This document shows, one piece after another, positions 47,336-58,330 of a stretch of DNA of 64,000 nucleotides. Below the pieces are notes generated by a model that saw only the letters and a program-made list of their open reading frames with translations, was not told the origin of the DNA and ran no database searches. The stretch comes from Bacteroidota bacterium (lineage in GTDB: Bacteria > Bacteroidota > Bacteroidia > JACPRZ01): contig JACPRZ010000017.1 in NCBI GenBank assembly GCA_016193485.1, positions 1 to 64,000 on the forward strand, in the 5' to 3' direction. The position numbers were made by a program, and so were the translations under genes. Within the stretch, counting starts at the first letter, position 1, and the number at the start of each line of letters is the position of its first letter.

Positions 47336-50300
47336 TTATTTAATTAGTAAAATTTTTTTCATTTTAGTTCCATTTTCATCCTCTAACCTGAGATAATAAA
47401 TTCCACCGGGTTCATCTGTCAAATTTAAAACAACCGGGGTAGATGTCATCGGGGTTTCAATTATCTTCTTACCGGTGAGATTAAAAAGAGCGATTTTATT
47501 TCCGGACGGGTAATTACCATTTTTTATAATAAAGACAACACCGCTTGACGGGTTTGGAAGAACTTCAAAAGGATCATTGCCGGAATTTTCAAATAAAACT
47601 ACCGGGTAACTTATGACGAACGACTGGTTACCCGTGCAACCGGCACCGTCAGTCATTGTGACAGTGTAATTTCCCGGCAGAAGCCCTGTTGCGGATGATG
47701 CCGTACTGCCGTTACTCCATGCATACGTAAAAGGGGATGTTCCACCGGTAAGGGTGGCTGTTGCCGAGCCGTCAGGGCAGGTAGAACAGGTCGCATTTAC
47801 CGGTGTAACCACAACAGGCAGGGTAGAGGTTGAACTGACAACCGCAGCGCTGAAAAAATCGGTTTTAACCGTGCATCCCGCAGCATCAGTGACAGTGACA
47901 TTATAGGTACCGGCTGCAAGTCCGCTGATGGTTTGGGAAGACCCGCCATTACTCCATATATAAGTATAAGAGGGTGAACCACCCGAAACCGTCACTATAG
48001 CGCTTCCATTACTTTGTGAGCAGGTTGCATTCAAGGTAGTTGTTGAAATGGTCATGTTTGCCGAGGTGTTGACTGATACTCCTGCATTGGTCTGGCATCC
48101 TTTTGAATCGGTAACGAGCACCAGCCATGATCCGGAACAAAGAGCGGTTGCGGTTGATGTTGTTTGTGCAGGAGCGGGATCATTCCAGAGATAGGTATAT
48201 GGAGTTGTGCCACCAGTTGCGGTGACGGTGGCAGTACCGGTGCACGATGTACAGGATGTGGTGGTTGATGAAACAGATAAAGTAGCAGCGGGTGATACCG
48301 TGATGTAGTTATTCATTGTGATATCATCCAATCCGAAACAGGGTCCGATGGTCCACAAACTTACACTGTAAGTTCCGGGAGTTGTATATTCATAAGTCAA
48401 TTCAGGGACATAGGTCAGATAGTCAAAAACACCGTCATCGTCAATATCCCAGACGTATTGTTCAGCGTTTAAGGAAGCTGCGGCATCGAAATTAACGGTC
48501 AAACTACCACATCCGGATAAAACATCAGCGGTAAATGATGCTGTAGGTGGTTTATCGGTCATGTATGGAGTGATATCAAGATTACAGTTAGATAATCCGA
48601 TTAAGGAACCGTAATCATACCATGTGCCTCCATAACGGGTCCATGGAATATCGCTTCCGGGCGCCTGATTTCCATTCTGGGTTTGAACGAGCGCAAGGGT
48701 ATCGGCAGAAGGACCGCCATAGGGATCAAAATTAAGCATCTGGATACCATAGTAAAAAGTGCCGGTTACCTGTACAGGCGGCATGAATATCTGCTCAATC
48801 AGATTTATATAACCGGAAGCAACCGTTGTATCCAGTATTGCCATTTCGAGAGTATCGGTTCCGGCTACTGTTCCGGGGCTACCCCCGGCTCCATTGTCTT
48901 CCCAAACCGTGAAAACGATTTTACTGGTATTGTTTCCTTTTCTTGCGAACACAAAATCAAAAATACCCCCGGTCACATGGGTATTGGGAGATGTTTCGGA
49001 GCCCAGAAATTTCTGGGCATGAGCATCCATCTGGTAAGCATTCCATCCCGAAACATATCCGCTGTCTTGCGTTGCATTAAAGTCAAAACCGTAATAGGTA
49101 AGCGGTGCGGTTCCAAGGTACGCCCAATGTATCGTATCACAACTTGTGGTATCAGTTAGGACAGTGATATAACCGGTTTTTGATTCAATATCTGAGCCGA
49201 GAGAGTTGGTTGCTGTCAAAGCAACGGTAAAGGTTCCGATGGTATTGAACTGAATTAAGGGATTTTGGGATGTCGAAGTATTCGGAGTCCCCCCCCCGCC
49301 AAAACTCCATGACCATGATGTAGGGCCACCGGTAGTTAAATCTGAGAATGAAATGTATTGACCCTCCGTAACGGTTGTATTATCGGCAGTAAAATCAGCG
49401 ACAGGAGGAGTGGTAGGACTGCATGCCTGCGAAGAAAGCAAACTGCTCCGTGTTCCGCTGAGAACACCATTCATATAATTCGCCTGCATGGTTGTAAACA
49501 TATTCTGGCAATCGGCATAACTCAGGTAATTTTCAATCTGGTCGGGTTTATCGCCAACTCCATCGTTGCAGGTATTCTGATTTGTATTACAACCGTAATT
49601 TTCATCCGCATTAGTCGGGGTATCGCTGAAACCGTCATCATCCGAGCAGGAGGGGGGGTTGTTTCCCCATGTATGTTCCAACCCGAGATAATGGCCGATT
49701 TCATGAGTTGCTGTGCGGCATCCGTAACATATTCCAATATCATTGTCAATCACAAGGCCGTCACGCCAACTGCCGTGCATTCCGAAAGTGGGGTAATAGG
49801 CATAGCCGGCTGTACCCCATCCCGCATCATTGTCAATATCACAAATCCATATATTCAGGTAATCATAGGGATCCCAAGCATCGTCCCCTCCGGATGAATT
49901 TAGTTTCATATCATCCGTTTCTGTATCAGGGTTCCACCATGTTTTGGTTGTTTGTACACGGGTTATCCCGTTTGTGGCATTATTGGAAGGATCTCGTTGC
50001 GCCAGGCAAAATTCAATCTGGGCGTCAGCGGCAACTGAAAGAAAAATCGCCCGTGTCTGGTTAGCATCCGGGTTCATCCTCCGGTAATCTTCATTTAACG
50101 TATTAATCATATCATAGATCAAGGCATCGGGCACGTTCTCATCCGCCTGTGAGGGGTTATAAATCACATGCACTACAACCGGGATCGTAACTACCGTTTT
50201 TTGCTGAAGGTAGCCGGGATGATCTGCAATCCACTGCTGAACTTTTTGGTTTAGTTTATTTTGATTCACAGTAAAACCAGGATCCAAAGCGATTTGCTGC

Positions 50301-50542
50301 TGGAAATATTTCCCGGTCACATGGTCTGAATAACACCAGTTTTGTGATTTGGAACCATGGACCGATCCTTTTTGGAATTTTTCCTGCAAGGATGAAGCCG
50401 GTAGGCCTTGTAAAATTATTTTACCGTTTTTACTTTTCAGGGTTTTTATTGGCCCGTTTGCCGGTTTGTGAGAAATTTGTGCCGATACGGCAATTGCAAA
50501 CAAACAAACAATAAGCATCGATAAGTACCATCCTGGTTTCAT
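47336..50542 (-). CDS. Secreted M43 metalloprotease with 3 SprB repeats, T9SS type A
   Basis: 1068 residues, the shortest paralogue. Signal peptide (MLIVCLFAIAVSAQ), prodomain, M43 catalytic domain with HEIGHYLGLEHTWGN (about residue 280) and IENYLSYADCQNMFT, PKD domain, adhesin-like segment, second PKD-like domain, three SprB repeats, type A sorting domain (VLPNPSSGVVFIIKN ... EPGGIYYLRLED). Likely a T9SS-exported zinc protease. It begins 16 bases after the upstream paralogue's stop, so the two are cotranscribed. The domain order matches the 2061-residue neighbour closely; the main difference is the number of SprB repeats. Confidence 0.9.
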   Translation of the reverse strand: MKPGWYLSMLIVCLFAIAVSAQISHKPANGPIKTLKSKNGKIILQGLPASSLQEKFQKGSVHGSKSQNWCYSDHVTGKYFQQQIALDPGFTVNQNKLNQKVQQWIADHPGYLQQKTVVTIPVVVHVIYNPSQADENVPDALIYDMINTLNEDYRRMNPDANQTRAIFLSVAADAQIEFCLAQRDPSNNATNGITRVQTTKTWWNPDTETDDMKLNSSGGDDAWDPYDYLNIWICDIDNDAGWGTAGYAYYPTFGMHGSWRDGLVIDNDIGICYGCRTATHEIGHYLGLEHTWGNNPPSCSDDDGFSDTPTNADENYGCNTNQNTCNDGVGDKPDQIENYLSYADCQNMFTTMQANYMNGVLSGTRSSLLSSQACSPTTPPVADFTADNTTVTEGQYISFSDLTTGGPTSWSWSFGGGGTPNTSTSQNPLIQFNTIGTFTVALTATNSLGSDIESKTGYITVLTDTTSCDTIHWAYLGTAPLTYYGFDFNATQDSGYVSGWNAYQMDAHAQKFLGSETSPNTHVTGGIFDFVFARKGNNTSKIVFTVWEDNGAGGSPGTVAGTDTLEMAILDTTVASGYINLIEQIFMPPVQVTGTFYYGIQMLNFDPYGGPSADTLALVQTQNGNQAPGSDIPWTRYGGTWYDYGSLIGLSNCNLDITPYMTDKPPTASFTADVLSGCGSLTVNFDAAASLNAEQYVWDIDDDGVFDYLTYVPELTYEYTTPGTYSVSLWTIGPCFGLDDITMNNYITVSPAATLSVSSTTTSCTSCTGTATVTATGGTTPYTYLWNDPAPAQTTSTATALCSGSWLVLVTDSKGCQTNAGVSVNTSANMTISTTTLNATCSQSNGSAIVTVSGGSPSYTYIWSNGGSSQTISGLAAGTYNVTVTDAAGCTVKTDFFSAAVVSSTSTLPVVVTPVNATCSTCPDGSATATLTGGTSPFTYAWSNGSTASSATGLLPGNYTVTMTDGAGCTGNQSFVISYPVVLFENSGNDPFEVLPNPSSGVVFIIKNGNYPSGNKIALFNLTGKKIIETPMTSTPVVLNLTDEPGGIYYLRLEDENGTKMKKILLIK

Positions 50543-50557
50543 AAAAATAAAATTAAG

Positions 50558-53500
50558 TTATTCATTATTGATAACTGTTACGCGCTTAACGAAAAATGTT
50601 TTATCCGAAGAAATTTTTACCAAATATACACCGGTGCATAAACCGGAAACATCAATCGGAAAAATCCCTCCCGTATTATTGCAGGAGTAAATGGTCTCTC
50701 CCAGCAGATTTGATATTTCAACGTGAATAACTCCTGATACGGAGGGTTCGTAATTCAGAAAAACAATTCCATCGGATGGGTTTGGGAACAATTCAATCAC
50801 TGCTTCAGGCGCTGCCGGTTGAACGGCAACCGGGTAACTGATTACTAAGGACTGGAATTCTGAACAACCGCTGGCATCGGTTACAGTTACATCATAATTA
50901 CCCGGTAATAATCCGAATGTTATGGAAGAAGTAGCGCCATTGCTCCACAAGTAGGTATAAGGTGAATTACCTCCGGAAACGGTTGCCGAAGCATAGCCGT
51001 TAGCGCAGGTACTGCAGGAAGCGTTGTTGGTGTCAACAACAAGGACCATTTGTACCGGTTGTGTAACTGTTGTTGATTGCTGAACCCAGCAACCGTTGGC
51101 ATCACTCACCGTAACCGTATACGTACCGGCTGCAAGCCCGCTCGTTGAGCCCGAACTCCAGAAATAATTATAGGGTAAGGTTCCGCCACTACCGGTCGCA
51201 CTTACAGTACCGTCATTGCCACCATAGCAGGAAACAGCAGTTGAAGTGGCGGAAACAGATAATAGTGCGGGTTCCGTAACTGTGGCGGTTTGTGTTGCCG
51301 TGCAACCGTTGTTATCGGTAACAGTTACCGTATATATCCCAGGAGAAAGACCTGAAGTTGTTCCACTGCTCCAGGAATATGTAAAAGGAGTTGTACCGCC
51401 AGATGCAGTTGCAGAAACAGTCCCGTTTGATCCGCCATTACACGTCACGCCAGAAGGGGTGGTTACAATAGTAATTGCGGCAGGCTGGGTTACGGTTACG
51501 CTTGCCGAATTGGAACAACTGACTGCATCAGTTACAGTGACTGTATAGGTTCCTGCAGCGAGTCCGGTTGCAACTGATGTTGTTTGTGCTCCGGAACTCC
51601 ATATATAACTGAACGGGCCGGCTCCTGAAGCAGTTGCTGTTGCAGAACCTGTATTTTGTCCATTGCATAAAATTTGTACAGATTGGGCTGCAGATACCGT
51701 TGGTGCTCCGGGGTTTGACACCGTTGCGGTTGTGGTATTTGAACAGGAATTCGCATCTGAAACGGTAACTGTATAAGTACCGGCCGCCAATCCTGTAGCG
51801 ATTGATGAGGTCTGTCCTCCGGAACTCCACAGGTAGGAGAGAGTTCCGGTACCACCGGTGGCTGTAACTGTGGCAGTGCCGTTGGAGGAGCCGCAATTGG
51901 CAGCAGTAGTTGAAGTTGAAACATTTATTTGAGCCGGTTGTGTCAGTACAACACTTGCGGTTTTGGTGCAACTGTTGGCATCCGTGACAGTCACCGTAAC
52001 CGTTCCGGCTCCGAGCCCGGTTGCCGAGGATAATGTAGAACCGGAACTCCACAGGTAGGACAAGGATCCCGTACCTCCGGACGCAGTCACAGCGGCCGAT
52101 CCGTTATTATTCCCATAACAGGTGAGATTTGAAGATGAACTGATTGAAGCGTTTAATAAAGGTGGTTCGGTAATATTTACCGTTGCAACATCGGTACAAC
52201 CGAAATTATCAGAAACAGTTACCGTATAAGTTCCTGCACCGGCCGAACAAGATGATGTGGTACATCCGGAACTCCAGGCGTAAGCATAAGGTGTAACACC
52301 GGTTGTGGCAGTAACGGTGACAGAGCCGTTTGAAACTCCATTACAAGTGGCATTGGTACCTGTAGCAACTGCATCATTAATATACGGAGTATTGCTTACC
52401 ACAGCAGCGTTAAAGAAATCGGTTGCTATGGAGCATCCGGCATTATCGGTTACAGTAACATTATAGGTTCCTGCAGCGAGGCCCGTAGCAGTTGAACCTG
52501 TTTGGGCATTACTCCAGGCGTATGTAAAAGGTAAAGCACCGCCAGTGACCGATGCGGTAGCGCTTGCGTTATTAAGACCGCAGGAAGCATCGGTTGATGT
52601 TACATTCAGGGTCATCTGAGCGGTCGTGTTCACTGATCCTCCATTTACATAAGTGCAATATTGGTTTTTAACCAGAACCTGGTAGGATCCGGTACAAAGT
52701 CCGGTTGCAGTTGCAGATGTTTGACCTGCTCCGTCATTCCACTGGTATGTAAAGGGACCATTCGGACCCGTTACGCTAACAGTGGCCTGACCGTTGCAGG
52801 TGCCGCATGAAGTATTTGTGATTGTAACAGAGACCGCATCGTTACAATTAATAACGGAAGGGGCGGTATTTAGCAATATCCATGGAACATAACTGAAAGA
52901 ATACCAGTTAAAACCTGCTCCCACATCGGTGTATATGTAACTTGGCTGGCTTCCTCCGCCCAGTGATCCGCTGAGAAAAGTTACGGCAGAATCAACAGCG
53001 CTCAAACTGTTTACTGATGCAAGATACCATATTCCTGCTGTAAGCGGGACACCTGTAGAAAAAGAAACCGTAACAATATTTCCAAGATCAGATGTTTGCA
53101 GAGTATATGGATTTGATTGCGCAATCTGGGTGAGCGAACTATCATAGAGCACTACCCTTACCTGTGAACCTGCAATTGAGGATGTCCATGGCACAAACGA
53201 AACTGATGTTGCCGTATCATTATTGACAATTTCATACAGATTCGCAAACCGGTAAGGCGCTGCACCGCCAAAAGAAGCGGCTGCAAGAGCGTAATAAGGA
53301 GGAATCGTATCCATTCTCTCATAAATGGTATCGGTCACTACATAATAGTCGGTAAAACTGTTATTGGACGGATCCTCATCAGTCGAGTCGGATGATGCCG
53401 TAAAAACAAAAGTAAATGTCCCGGTTCCGGTTTTGGGAATGTTTAAAACTGCAGTTGAAAGAACGGTTGACGTCCATGGGTTCAGGGTTACGGAATTGCT

Positions 53501-55627
53501 TGTAGTATCATATATGATAATTCCATTCGGATCATACACCGTAACATTTAATGCAACCCCCTGCTGGACATTAGCGCCAACATTTTCAACAAGACCCATC
53601 GGAATGATGTCACCTGTTTGCCTGTTAGGGACTAAAAGGTAATCAGGATATTGAAGGGTATCATATTTATTGATGCCTGAAATTTTAATGTCATTGTCAA
53701 AATTTTCTTTAATAATAACATCATCAATGGCAATGCCGTAACCCCAGTTGCCTTTATCGGTGTACCGGAATCTGATGAGTACGTTATTCATATTGTCATA
53801 GGCACTGAGGTTAACGATATAATTCGTCCATGCCGCAACTTTCGGTATGCTGTAAACATAAGTCCAGGATGAACCTCCATTAGTGCTAACCTGGACATAA
53901 GTTGAATCGAGAAAAGATGCGTTCAAATCATCACTCATGATGGAATTAAAGGTCATAACAACATTATTGTACCCGGTAAAGTTCTGGGTGGGCAACCGCA
54001 GAATATCATTTGCTTTATTGCAGTTACAGTTGTCGTCATTACTGTAAACAAATTGGGTATGGTCGGGAATTGTAAAATACTGGCTTGATGCTGTTGTGCC
54101 GGTTCCCGTCATAAATAAATCGCTTGTAGCATTTCCGGTAGTTGACCAGCCGGTTGGCAGGGCAGGAGGGGTGACCGATTCAAAATCCTCGCAGAAAATG
54201 GCTCCTGGGATACCGCATGGAGGCATGGCAATTACGCTGATGTATCCGTTTTTAATTTCCTGGTCGGTTCCGAGAGAATTCGTAGCCGTAAGTGTAACGG
54301 AATAAGTACCTATTGTATTAAAAGTGATTAACGGATTCTGAAGTGCTGAAGTATTAGGTGTTCCTCCCCCCCCGAAATTCCATGACCAGGAAGTAGGATA
54401 ACCAGAGGATATATCGGTAAACTGGACAGCGCTTCCCACATAAACAGGATTCGGTGTTGCAGTAAAATCGGCAACAGGCGGAGCAGCCGGCTGGCAGCCG
54501 TCAGATGTTAGTAAACTGCTGCGGGTTGTATTTAACACTGAATTCATGTAATTCGCCTGCATGGTCGAATACATATTCTGGCAATCGGCATAACTCATGT
54601 AATTCTCAATCTGATCAGGTTTGTCACCAGCGCCATCGTTGCATGTGTTCTGGGCGTAATTGCAGCCGTAGTTTTCATCTGCATTAGTGGGAGTATCGGA
54701 AAACCCGTCATCATTGCTGCAGGATGGAGGGTTGTTTCCCCACGTGTGCTTCAATCCCAGGTAGTGCCCGATTTCATGCGTTGCGGTCCTGCATCCCGGG
54801 CAAATTCCAATGTTATTGTCAATGACAAGTCCGTCCCTCCAACTGCCATGCATCCCGGCACTCGGTAAATATGCATATCCGGCTGTTCCGAAGCCGGCAC
54901 CATTGTCAATATCGCATATCCAGATATTAAGGTAACTGTAAGGATCCCATGCGTCATCGCCACCGGTTGAGTTTAGTTTCATGTCATCGGTTTCGGTATC
55001 GGGATCCCACCATGTTTGAGTTGAAGATTTCCTGATAATGCCTGTAGTGGTATTGTTATTCGGATCGCGGATGGCAAGACAGAATTCAATCTGGGCATCT
55101 GAGGCAACGGATAAAAATGTAGCCCTTGTATCGGTGGTATCGGCATTTAACCTGCGGAAATCCTCATTCAGTGTATTTATCATATCATTGATCAGCGCTG
55201 TTGAAACATTTTCTGCCGCATTGTTGTAAAGAACATGTACGACAACAGGAATGGTTTTCACCGCCTTCTGTGCAAGGTAATTGGGGTTGGCTGTTATCCA
55301 TTGCTGAACCTGCTGGTACATTTTATTCATTTTTATTGAATAATCAGGATCATTTACCGACTGAAACTGGATATAGTTATTCGTAACTTTGTCCGCAAGG
55401 CACCAATCAGGTGTTTTAAATGTGGAGGCGGGGTTAATTTTTGAATTTTGAAGGTACTGGCAGGCAGGTACTTTAGCAGGAACATTCTGGATTGCGACAT
55501 TGTGGAGCGCATTTTTTCCTGGAATTTTATTACCTGTCACAGGGTGTACATTTCCTGAAAAGTTTTGAGTATAAGCGGTCGAAAAGATGATTCCCGCCAG
55601 CACAACGAACATGGATGATTTTCTCAT
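50558..55627 (-). CDS. Secreted M43 metalloprotease with 9 SprB repeats, T9SS type A
   Basis: About 1689 residues from ATG 55627 (MRKSSMFVVLAGIIFSTAYTQ signal peptide); the frame is open to an ATG at 55669, but those residues are not part of a signal peptide. M43 catalytic domain with HEIGHYLGLKHTWGN (about residue 284), PKD domain, a cleaved-adhesin/MAM-like jellyroll (FCEDFESVTPPALPTGWS), CARDB-like and further beta domains, nine SprB repeats, type A sorting domain (LFPNPSDGIVFLNYE). It is the first gene of the protease transcript. The catalytic domain is very similar to its two neighbours, while the middle domains differ, suggesting domain shuffling. Confidence 0.9.
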   Translation of the reverse strand: MRKSSMFVVLAGIIFSTAYTQNFSGNVHPVTGNKIPGKNALHNVAIQNVPAKVPACQYLQNSKINPASTFKTPDWCLADKVTNNYIQFQSVNDPDYSIKMNKMYQQVQQWITANPNYLAQKAVKTIPVVVHVLYNNAAENVSTALINDMINTLNEDFRRLNADTTDTRATFLSVASDAQIEFCLAIRDPNNNTTTGIIRKSSTQTWWDPDTETDDMKLNSTGGDDAWDPYSYLNIWICDIDNGAGFGTAGYAYLPSAGMHGSWRDGLVIDNNIGICPGCRTATHEIGHYLGLKHTWGNNPPSCSNDDGFSDTPTNADENYGCNYAQNTCNDGAGDKPDQIENYMSYADCQNMYSTMQANYMNSVLNTTRSSLLTSDGCQPAAPPVADFTATPNPVYVGSAVQFTDISSGYPTSWSWNFGGGGTPNTSALQNPLITFNTIGTYSVTLTATNSLGTDQEIKNGYISVIAMPPCGIPGAIFCEDFESVTPPALPTGWSTTGNATSDLFMTGTGTTASSQYFTIPDHTQFVYSNDDNCNCNKANDILRLPTQNFTGYNNVVMTFNSIMSDDLNASFLDSTYVQVSTNGGSSWTYVYSIPKVAAWTNYIVNLSAYDNMNNVLIRFRYTDKGNWGYGIAIDDVIIKENFDNDIKISGINKYDTLQYPDYLLVPNRQTGDIIPMGLVENVGANVQQGVALNVTVYDPNGIIIYDTTSNSVTLNPWTSTVLSTAVLNIPKTGTGTFTFVFTASSDSTDEDPSNNSFTDYYVVTDTIYERMDTIPPYYALAAASFGGAAPYRFANLYEIVNNDTATSVSFVPWTSSIAGSQVRVVLYDSSLTQIAQSNPYTLQTSDLGNIVTVSFSTGVPLTAGIWYLASVNSLSAVDSAVTFLSGSLGGGSQPSYIYTDVGAGFNWYSFSYVPWILLNTAPSVINCNDAVSVTITNTSCGTCNGQATVSVTGPNGPFTYQWNDGAGQTSATATGLCTGSYQVLVKNQYCTYVNGGSVNTTAQMTLNVTSTDASCGLNNASATASVTGGALPFTYAWSNAQTGSTATGLAAGTYNVTVTDNAGCSIATDFFNAAVVSNTPYINDAVATGTNATCNGVSNGSVTVTATTGVTPYAYAWSSGCTTSSCSAGAGTYTVTVSDNFGCTDVATVNITEPPLLNASISSSSNLTCYGNNNGSAAVTASGGTGSLSYLWSSGSTLSSATGLGAGTVTVTVTDANSCTKTASVVLTQPAQINVSTSTTAANCGSSNGTATVTATGGTGTLSYLWSSGGQTSSIATGLAAGTYTVTVSDANSCSNTTTATVSNPGAPTVSAAQSVQILCNGQNTGSATATASGAGPFSYIWSSGAQTTSVATGLAAGTYTVTVTDAVSCSNSASVTVTQPAAITIVTTPSGVTCNGGSNGTVSATASGGTTPFTYSWSSGTTSGLSPGIYTVTVTDNNGCTATQTATVTEPALLSVSATSTAVSCYGGNDGTVSATGSGGTLPYNYFWSSGSTSGLAAGTYTVTVSDANGCWVQQSTTVTQPVQMVLVVDTNNASCSTCANGYASATVSGGNSPYTYLWSNGATSSITFGLLPGNYDVTVTDASGCSEFQSLVISYPVAVQPAAPEAVIELFPNPSDGIVFLNYEPSVSGVIHVEISNLLGETIYSCNNTGGIFPIDVSGLCTGVYLVKISSDKTFFVKRVTVINNE

Positions 55628-55876
55628 AATTGGATAAGATAAGGTTATAACTGATAAATAAAGGTGCAAAGTAAAGCCATTTGAAGCAAAAAATCAATAG
55701 GCATTATCAACGGATTATTAATATTTTTAAACAGGGGTACAGGGTATCCGGTGCAGGGTAAAGCACCTTGTAATGAACAGGAAAAAAACGATACGGTTTT
55801 TAACACTATTACTGACGGGAAATACTCCTCTAAAGTTGCAATGATCCGGTAAAATTAATCAATAATTCATCCGACA

Positions 55877-58258
55877 ATGGCCATGGGTAAGTTCCGGTTT
55901 TGGTTTTTGCTCACTATTCTGACATTAGTAACCCTCTTTTGGTTCGGTATCCCTGAAAATTTTTTTAATGACCCTTTTTCAACCGTCCTTTTTGACCGTA
56001 ACGGCCAATTATTAGGTGCACGAATTGCCTTTGACGGCCAATGGAGGTTCCCCGGCAGGAATACCATTCCTGAAAAATTTCTCAAATGTGCTCTTATTTT
56101 CGAGGACCGTTACTTTTACCGTCATCCGGGAATCAACCCGGCTTCCATGCTAAATGCGTTATACCACAATATTAAGAAGGGGAAAGTTGTACGCGGTGGG
56201 AGTACCATAACCATGCAGGTTATCCGCCTCTCGCGTAAGGGAAAATCGCGCACGGTATATGAGAAATTGATTGAAATGATTATGGCGTACCGCCTGGAAA
56301 TTTCATATTCAAAAGATGAGATTTTTTCTCTTTATTCAGCCCATGCCCCTTTTGGCGGGAACACGGTAGGTATAGATGCCGCTGCCTGGCGTTATTTCGG
56401 CAGGTCTCCGGATGACCTGACATGGGCTGAATCGGCAACTCTTGCTGTTCTTCCTAATGCCCCCTCACTTATTAATCCCGGAAGAAACAGGGAATTACTT
56501 TTATTAAAACGCAACCGATTACTAAAAAAAATTCTTAATGAAGAAATCATTGATACATTAACCTATGAAAATGCAATACTGGAACCGCTTCCCCTGAAAC
56601 CATTTCCACTGCCACGGCTGGCACCACATCTGCTTGATCGAATCGGAAAGGAAACTCATCATGGAGTAAGAATGAAGGTAACGGTGGATGCGGGGATCCA
56701 GAAAAAATCTACGGAAATTCTAAAGAAGCAAATTGAGAAATTAACATCCAACGGAATTTATAACGGATGCGCATTAATTGCGGAAATTGAATCGGGCGAT
56801 GTGGTCGCTTATATCGGAAATGTTGAAAATAACGATCCGCAACATGGAGGAGATGTTGATGTTATTGTTTCGCCAAGAAGCACCGGCAGTATTTTAAAAC
56901 CATTTTTATATTGCGCCATGCTGAATGAGGGCGAAATTTTACCGGCAACGCTGGTGCCCGACATTCCTACACGAATCGGGAATTTTTCCCCTCAGAATTA
57001 CCTCCGTTCCTATGATGGAGCAGTTCCTGCAAAATTTGCTCTTGCACGGTCGCTGAACGTGCCGGCTGTAAAAATGCTGCAGCAATTCCAGGTGGAAAGG
57101 TTTTATCATATTCTGCCCAAAATGGGTCTGACCACAATTACTAAACCCGCTGATCATTACGGGTTAACCTTGGTACTTGGCGGTGCGGAAGCGACTCTTT
57201 GGGACCTGAGCGGTGTTTATGCCTCAATGGCAAGAACGCTGAATCATTTTCAGAAATATAACGGTAAATATGATGTAAGGGATTTTCATCCGTTGATCTA
57301 TTTTGAAGGCAAAGGAGAAGGCGAAGGAAATGCCGGCAGGAATAAAAATTTATCGGATAATTCATTATTATCGGCAGCGTCAATATACCTGACTTTTGAA
57401 GCGATGGTGGAAGTAAACAGGCCGGATGAGGATTTATTCTGGCAGGAATTTTCATCATCAAGAAAAATTGCATGGAAAACCGGCACGAGTTTCGGCTTCC
57501 GGGATGCGTGGGCAATTGGCGTTACACCGGATTATGTTGTGGGTGTTTGGGTGGGAAATGCAGATGGTGAAGGCAGGGCCGGGCTGACAGGAATATCCTG
57601 TGCCGCACCGGTGATGTTTGATCTTTTCAGCATACTTGAAACAGGAGGAGGTTGGTTTGAAGTTCCTTATGATGAACTTGCGAAAAGCGCGGTTTGTCAT
57701 GAAAGCGGGTACCTGGCTTCAGGAATCTGCGATAAGGTTGATTCCAATTATTTTCCTGTGAAAGGAATGTCAACCCCCCCCTGTCCTTATCACCGGATCG
57801 TACATTTATCGGCAGACAAGAAATGGCGGGTGAACAGCGATTGCGAACAGACCGAAGCCATGGTCCATAAGCCATGGTTCGTACTTCCGCCTGCAATGGA
57901 ATGGTATTACAAATCGAAAAATCCATCCTATAAAGAATTGCCGCCTGTGCGGGCTGATTGCGGTAATTTAATGCAATCTTCCGCCATTGAACTGATATAT
58001 CCGAAACCCGGAAGCGATATTTATGTACCGGTTGAACTGGACGGGAGTAGGGGACAGACGGTTTTCAGCGCTGTACACCGCAGCAGGAAAAGCGTTATTC
58101 ACTGGCACCTTGATGAAAACTTTATCGGATCAACCCGCGATATTCACCAGATAGGATTACGTCCTTCACCGGGAGTGCATACTGTAACATTAGTGGATGA
58201 GAACGGGGAAATATTGACGCAAAGGTTTGAAGTGATTGGAAAGGAAGCAGGATATTAA
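55877..58258 (+). CDS. pbpC: Penicillin-binding protein 1C
   Basis: 793 residues. One N-terminal membrane helix, a family 51 glycosyltransferase domain (EDRYFYRHPGINPASMLNA, GGSTITMQVIRLSR), a transpeptidase domain with SxxK (STGSILKP, about residue 340), SLN and KTGTSFGFRDAWAIG (about 534), and a C-terminal PBP1C-type beta domain (PGVHTVTLVDENGE). It polymerises and cross-links peptidoglycan in the periplasm. The last codons, GGATATTAA, are part of an 8-bp repeat array that runs past the stop. It is divergent from the protease cluster. Confidence 0.92.
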   Translation: MAMGKFRFWFLLTILTLVTLFWFGIPENFFNDPFSTVLFDRNGQLLGARIAFDGQWRFPGRNTIPEKFLKCALIFEDRYFYRHPGINPASMLNALYHNIKKGKVVRGGSTITMQVIRLSRKGKSRTVYEKLIEMIMAYRLEISYSKDEIFSLYSAHAPFGGNTVGIDAAAWRYFGRSPDDLTWAESATLAVLPNAPSLINPGRNRELLLLKRNRLLKKILNEEIIDTLTYENAILEPLPLKPFPLPRLAPHLLDRIGKETHHGVRMKVTVDAGIQKKSTEILKKQIEKLTSNGIYNGCALIAEIESGDVVAYIGNVENNDPQHGGDVDVIVSPRSTGSILKPFLYCAMLNEGEILPATLVPDIPTRIGNFSPQNYLRSYDGAVPAKFALARSLNVPAVKMLQQFQVERFYHILPKMGLTTITKPADHYGLTLVLGGAEATLWDLSGVYASMARTLNHFQKYNGKYDVRDFHPLIYFEGKGEGEGNAGRNKNLSDNSLLSAASIYLTFEAMVEVNRPDEDLFWQEFSSSRKIAWKTGTSFGFRDAWAIGVTPDYVVGVWVGNADGEGRAGLTGISCAAPVMFDLFSILETGGGWFEVPYDELAKSAVCHESGYLASGICDKVDSNYFPVKGMSTPPCPYHRIVHLSADKKWRVNSDCEQTEAMVHKPWFVLPPAMEWYYKSKNPSYKELPPVRADCGNLMQSSAIELIYPKPGSDIYVPVELDGSRGQTVFSAVHRSRKSVIHWHLDENFIGSTRDIHQIGLRPSPGVHTVTLVDENGEILTQRFEVIGKEAGY

Positions 58259-58330
58259 GATATTAGGATATTAGGATATTAAGATATTAAGATATTAGGA
58301 TATTAAGATATTAAGATATTAAGATATTAG
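58251..58330. repeat. 8-bp tandem repeat GATATTAR, 10 copies
   Basis: Ten direct copies of GATATTAA or GATATTAG, plus a degenerate eleventh. The array begins within the last codons of pbpC and supplies its stop codon. Copy number could vary by slippage; that would change nothing in the protein beyond its end. Confidence 0.95.

Noticed and set aside
49358-49897. 179-codon frame antisense to a protease gene
   Set aside because: Mirror frame of a strongly conserved catalytic domain; no homology of its own. Similar long antisense frames at 13739-14455, 21446-21955, 28182-28649 and 48683-49159 were rejected for the same reason.
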